A stretch of DNA of 64,000 nucleotides, taken from positions 1-64,000 of the forward strand of contig JBHADF010000047.1 of NCBI GenBank assembly GCA_041854955.1, read 5' to 3'. A program made the translations under genes and the position numbers. The notes under the pieces were generated by a model, which worked only from the letters and a program-made list of their open reading frames with translations, searched no databases and was not told the DNA's origin. Position 1 is the stretch's first letter. Every line of letters begins with the position of its first letter. The DNA comes from CAMENZ01 sp041854955. Lineage in GTDB: Bacteria; Bacillota; Clostridia; Peptostreptococcales; Anaerovoracaceae. This document shows, one piece after another, positions 60,345 to 64,000 of this stretch.

Positions 60345-61661
60345 ATGTTGGAAAGGATCCCCCCCCATAATTTAGAGGCGGAACGCTCTGTTTTAGGTGC
60401 AGCTATGCTGGACCGCAATACCCTCTTCGATATCTTGGAAGAGGTAAGGGCCGAAGATTTTTACAATGAAAGTCATAAGGAAATATTCACCGCTATATGG
60501 GAACTGTATAGGTCCAATACGGCAGTGGATATGCTCACCGTGTGCGAGGAGCTGAAAAAGCGGAAATCCTTGGAGATGGTGGGAGGCAGAGGCTATATTG
60601 CCGAGCTGACGGCTTTGGTGCCATCCTTGGCCAATGCGGTAGCCTATGCAAAGATAGTTTCGGAAAAAGCTATTTTGCGCCAAATGATAAGGACCTCCGA
60701 AGACATAACGGAGAAGGGCTACGCTGCCAAGATGGATGCCAGAGAAATTCTGGACTATGCGGAGAGCGGCATATTTAAGATTGCCGAAAAAAGGCAGAAA
60801 AATGACTATGCAAAAATACAAGATGTTCTCCTAACCAACATAAAAATCATAGATGAAGCTACACAAAACAAGGATAGAATAGTCGGGATACCCACAGGAT
60901 TTAAGGAGCTGGACTTAAAAACCAGCGGCCTCCAAAGATCGGACCTGATAATAATAGCCGCAAGACCGGCTATGGGAAAGACTGCGCTGGCTCTGAATAT
61001 CGCCCAGCAGACCGCCGTAAAGGCCGGCTCTTCCGTTATTATCTTCAGCTTGGAGATGGCAAAGGAGCAGCTGGGCCAGAGACTTTTATCCATGCAGGCT
61101 CGAGTTGAAATGCAAAAATTAAAGACCGGAGATGTGGACAGAAAGGACTGGGAACGAATCACATTGGCATTAGACGATTTGAACTCAACCAAGATTGTCA
61201 TAGATGATACTCCGGGTATTTCCATTATGGAAATGAGAAATAAATGCCGCCGTCTGAAAGCAGAGCAGGGATTGGACTTAATCCTCATAGACTATCTTCA
61301 GCTTATGACCATGGAAGGCAAGACGGAAAGCAGACAGCAGGAAATCAGTGCCCTTTCCAGAAACCTTAAGCTGCTGGCCAGAGAGATGGACTGCCCTGTG
61401 GTGGTTCTGTCCCAGTTGTCCCGTGCCGTAGAGGCCCGCGGCGACCACAGACCTGTGCTTTCGGATTTAAGAGAGTCGGGCTCCATCGAGCAGGATGCTG
61501 ATATTGTACTTTTCTTATATAGAGATGACTACTACAATCCCAACACGGAAAGGCCGGGAATTTGCGAAGTAAATATTGCAAAGCACCGAAGCGGCCCCAC
61601 AGGAACCATAGAGCTGACATGGGTGTCCAGATACACCAAATTCAGCGATAAGGCCTTTTAA
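60345..61661 (+). CDS. dnaB: Replicative DNA helicase DnaB
   Basis: The 438-residue hexameric helicase (called DnaC in Bacillus) has an N-terminal PPHNLEAERSVLGAAMLD, Walker A ARPAMGKTALALN, Walker B LILIDYLQLM and the R-finger/H4 region. It unwinds DNA ahead of the fork. It follows rplI by 30 bases and precedes the DnaD-type gene. Confidence 0.97.
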   Translation: MLERIPPHNLEAERSVLGAAMLDRNTLFDILEEVRAEDFYNESHKEIFTAIWELYRSNTAVDMLTVCEELKKRKSLEMVGGRGYIAELTALVPSLANAVAYAKIVSEKAILRQMIRTSEDITEKGYAAKMDAREILDYAESGIFKIAEKRQKNDYAKIQDVLLTNIKIIDEATQNKDRIVGIPTGFKELDLKTSGLQRSDLIIIAARPAMGKTALALNIAQQTAVKAGSSVIIFSLEMAKEQLGQRLLSMQARVEMQKLKTGDVDRKDWERITLALDDLNSTKIVIDDTPGISIMEMRNKCRRLKAEQGLDLILIDYLQLMTMEGKTESRQQEISALSRNLKLLAREMDCPVVVLSQLSRAVEARGDHRPVLSDLRESGSIEQDADIVLFLYRDDYYNPNTERPGICEVNIAKHRSGPTGTIELTWVSRYTKFSDKAF

Positions 61662-61705
61662 GGCTTTTAAAGACTGAAAGGCTTCTGAAAATCTACGGAG
61701 GGAAC

Positions 61706-62926
61706 ATGAATTTTACCCAGGAAAAGGTGAATCCGGAGCTTCTGACTACAGAAGTGGAAAATAAATTCATAAAGGAATACATGGCCATGGCTTCGGGAAA
61801 CTGTGTCAAGGTGTATTTCTATTGCCTTTTTTTGGCCCAAAGCGGATTGAACCTGACTCTTGGGGAAGTGGCGGAAGCCCTAAGCCTGACCTTGGAAGAG
61901 GTTGAAGAGGCTCTTTTGTACTGGGAAGACAGAAAGCTGCTTAATCGAGGACCCGGCGGGGCTGAATTTGCCAGCCTGAGAAAGGGCGTAAGAGAAGAAG
62001 AAAAGAATTCTCATCTTTTAGAAGAAGATAATTTCCAAGGGGATAGGGATTTAAAAGAGCTTTTCTCCAAATTGGAAAACCTTTTGGGAAGGCTTTTGTC
62101 CGTCAAGGAGCTACAGGAAATAAATGAGTGGGTTTCAGACCTGAGAATCAAGCCTGAGCTCATAGAGGCCTGCTACGGATATTGCTATGATATGTGCAAG
62201 ACCAATGTGGCCTATATTAAAAAAGTGCTTTTCCAATGGCATAAAGACGGCATTGAGACCGGCGAGCAGCTGAAACAGTACCTTCAGGATAAGGAAGACC
62301 GCCAGGGCTTATACAAGGAAATCCTCCGTGCTTTGGGCATGAACAGAGGTGCCACCCAGGTGGAGAAAGATATGATAGAAGGCTGGCTGGAGGTGGGCTT
62401 CAGCAGGGAGAGAATTTTGGAGGCCTGCGGTAAGGCGGGATTTAATACTGCCCCTAATCTGCGCTATGTAAACAAGGTGTTGGAAAACTGGCGCGAAGAG
62501 GCTAAGACCCAGGGCCGTGATATAAATCAAAGGGTTACGGTGACTCAGGCCATATTAAACAGATATTATGAGCACTTGGAAAAGGAAGCTATTTCCCAAG
62601 CTGAGGAGAGAAGGAAGCAGGTATACGGGCTTATACCCGGCATAAAGAAAATAGATGAAGATTTGAAGACTCTGGGCAGTAAAATATCGCGAGGTATCAT
62701 AGGCGGTATGAGCCGAGAAGAGCTGGAAAAAGCTAAGAGAACCGTATTGGAGCTGGAGTCTGAAAGGGCTTTGCTTCTAACGGACCATGACTTCAGTATG
62801 GATTATACCGATATAGTTTATCGTTGCCAAAAGTGCAGGGATACAGGTGTCGATGAAGACGGACAAAGGTGCAGCTGTGCCGCAGAAAGGATAGGAGAAG
62901 CTGAAATATGGCAAAGGACAACATAA
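61706..62926 (+). CDS. DnaD-domain primosome protein fused to a DnaI-type zinc domain
   Basis: The 406-residue protein has a winged-helix N-terminus of DnaD type (about 1-95, FYCLFLAQSGLNLTLGEVAE), then two DnaD/DnaB_2 domains (about 118-195 and 200-275, each ending in a Trp-containing helix: YIKKVLFQWHKDG and YVNKVLENWREEA). From about 278 it matches the N-terminal part of DnaI/DnaC-type helicase loaders: a coiled segment (AEERRKQVYGLIPGIKKIDE) and a zinc site Cys374-x2-Cys377-x11-Cys389-x-Cys391 (CQKCRDTG). The loader AAA+ ATPase does not follow; the next gene overlaps by 19 bases and encodes an unrelated wall protein. Probable role: loading DnaB. Confidence 0.85.
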   Translation: MNFTQEKVNPELLTTEVENKFIKEYMAMASGNCVKVYFYCLFLAQSGLNLTLGEVAEALSLTLEEVEEALLYWEDRKLLNRGPGGAEFASLRKGVREEEKNSHLLEEDNFQGDRDLKELFSKLENLLGRLLSVKELQEINEWVSDLRIKPELIEACYGYCYDMCKTNVAYIKKVLFQWHKDGIETGEQLKQYLQDKEDRQGLYKEILRALGMNRGATQVEKDMIEGWLEVGFSRERILEACGKAGFNTAPNLRYVNKVLENWREEAKTQGRDINQRVTVTQAILNRYYEHLEKEAISQAEERRKQVYGLIPGIKKIDEDLKTLGSKISRGIIGGMSREELEKAKRTVLELESERALLLTDHDFSMDYTDIVYRCQKCRDTGVDEDGQRCSCAAERIGEAEIWQRTT

Positions 62927-64000
62927 TATTTAAAATACTGGCTATCCTTTGGGAAGTAGGCGCCAAGATCATATTTGCCGCGGATAGCTTTTTGGATAAA
63001 ACAGAAGATTTCTTAAGAGATAAGGTAAAGCCGGTTCTCAAAGAGATCTGGAAGGAAATAGCCGAATTGGCTGATGCGGGCCTCATATTCATGCTGGACA
63101 TAGGTGCAGCCATTGTAACTTGGTGGGACATTACGGCAGATATAATCGAGTGGTTTTTCATCAAGCTCTATGTCATGGCGGCCCGAGAGCTTCACGATAT
63201 TTTCCTGCTCCTTGTAAAGTACAGGAAAAGCATTGTCAAGCATAGCATAATAGCTTTCGTAGTGGCCATGGCCTGTATAGGACTGTTCTCATCGGTAATA
63301 AACTATGAATACTCCTATAACGGTCGCCGCCTGGGAATTGTTGCAGAACAGCGAGATGTTTTGGAGATATTGGATCTTGTAAGCGAAGAATTATCTCAGG
63401 AATACGGCTCCAATATAACCATTGACCCTGAGACGGATATAACCTTCAGACCTGTTTTCTCCTATGGAAAGGATATAGATGATGCGGATACCGTACTTAA
63501 AAGGTTTACCTACATGGGTGATATACAGGTACAATCCACAGCCATCGTTGCCGACGGTGAAACCTTGGCCATAGTAGACAGCGAAAAGACAGCTAATGAA
63601 GTTCTCGATGAAATAAAGAAGATGTTCATCAAGAAGGATAAGACTAAATATGAATATGTAGGCTTTGTGGAGGATGTAAAGCTAAAACCTAAGAGCACCA
63701 TATTGGCCAGAGTAAACAGTAAGGCCGCTGCCGTAAAAAAGATAAAGAGCGGTGGACAGAAAGAGCTGACCTATACCGTAAAGGGCGGAGATACCCTATA
63801 CGGAATTTGCGAAAAGCTGGGAGTAAGCCTAGCTGAGCTGAAGGAAATGAATCCTCAAATAGACGACAATATCGTTTTACACGCAGGAGATAAGTTTGTA
63901 ACTCAGAAGGAGGTGCCCCTCCTCAATGTAAAGACCATTGAAGTTTCCAGCTTTGCCGAAAGCGTGGACTACGAGGTTGTATACAAGGAATCCTCTAAAT
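62908..64000 (+). CDS. LysM/G5-domain cell-wall protein, probable M23 peptidase (partial)
   Basis: The gene runs off the window; 364 codons are seen. It has an N-terminal cytoplasmic helical part (about 1-105), one membrane helix (SIIAFVVAMACIGLFSSVI, about 111-129), an extracytoplasmic region, a LysM domain near 287-330 (YTVKGGDTLYGICEKLGVSL) and the beginning of a G5 domain (about 340 on). This layout commonly ends in an M23 metallopeptidase that cuts peptidoglycan, but that part is outside the window. The ATG at 62908 lies within the DnaD-type gene, with AGGAG about 10 bases upstream. Confidence 0.85.
   Translation, partial: MAKDNIIFKILAILWEVGAKIIFAADSFLDKTEDFLRDKVKPVLKEIWKEIAELADAGLIFMLDIGAAIVTWWDITADIIEWFFIKLYVMAARELHDIFLLLVKYRKSIVKHSIIAFVVAMACIGLFSSVINYEYSYNGRRLGIVAEQRDVLEILDLVSEELSQEYGSNITIDPETDITFRPVFSYGKDIDDADTVLKRFTYMGDIQVQSTAIVADGETLAIVDSEKTANEVLDEIKKMFIKKDKTKYEYVGFVEDVKLKPKSTILARVNSKAAAVKKIKSGGQKELTYTVKGGDTLYGICEKLGVSLAELKEMNPQIDDNIVLHAGDKFVTQKEVPLLNVKTIEVSSFAESVDYEVVYKESSK

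Overview
The window is chromosomal DNA around a replication origin from a low-to-mid GC, fermentative, Gram-positive bacterium of the Clostridia. I infer an Eubacteriales lineage such as Anaerovoracaceae/Family XIII; the genus cannot be read from the sequence. The grounds are the Bacillus/Clostridium-type origin neighbourhood (dnaA-dnaN-recF-gyrB-gyrA on one side, rpmH-rnpA-yidD-yidC-jag-mnmE-mnmG-rsmG-soj-parB on the other), a butyryl-/4-hydroxybutyryl-CoA transferase, an F-type ATP synthase, strong GGAGG ribosome binding sites and a sortase-type surface protein.

Layout. From 1 to about 7.9 kb, read right to left, are the atp operon (atpB-E-F-A-G-D-C, with no separate atpH), rlmH and a metallo-beta-lactamase-fold protein. 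From 8 to 22 kb is a mixed stretch: RNase HI, an AIM24-family protein, a heterodimeric ABC exporter, a two-component system, purine nucleoside phosphorylase, a CoA transferase, a tRNA-Arg(CCU) inside an odd repeat-rich locus, a DUF2148 protein, a nucleotidyltransferase, TrmO and a YbaK-type deacylase. From 22 to 29 kb are a MacB-type efflux operon, a PAP2 phosphatase, PlsC and an NhaC-family transporter with a sigma-54 type promoter. From 29 to 38.3 kb is the leftward replication cluster trpS-gyrA-gyrB-recF-dnaN-dnaA. oriC is bipartite: an unwinding region with a DnaA-trio between dnaA and dnaN, and DnaA boxes upstream of dnaA.

Right of dnaA all genes run rightward. First come a SWIM zinc-finger gene and a 1130-residue protein of unknown family. 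Then come rpmH to rsmG, soj-parB with parS sites, a 1983-residue DUF11-repeat surface protein, a c-di-AMP phosphodiesterase without membrane helices, rplI, dnaB, a DnaD-type primosome protein and the start of a LysM/G5 cell-wall protein. Most genes are co-directional with forks leaving oriC. Exceptions on the left arm (rnhA, AIM24, nucleotidyltransferase, trmO, ybaK-like, plsC) face the fork.

Most unusual points: the C-terminal domain of the ATP synthase delta subunit is fused to the N-terminus of AtpA and no atpH is present; a DnaD protein carries a C-terminal tail resembling the zinc domain of DnaI/DnaC-type helicase loaders but no AAA+ ATPase; a near-consensus sigma-54 promoter with two upstream dyads precedes nhaC; the tRNA-Arg locus has a 29-nt direct and a 22-nt inverted repeat of the tRNA itself; four TTGACA/TGTCAA dyads cluster in one intergenic region; one parS doubles as a terminator stem; DnaA and YidC each lack a normally conserved residue.
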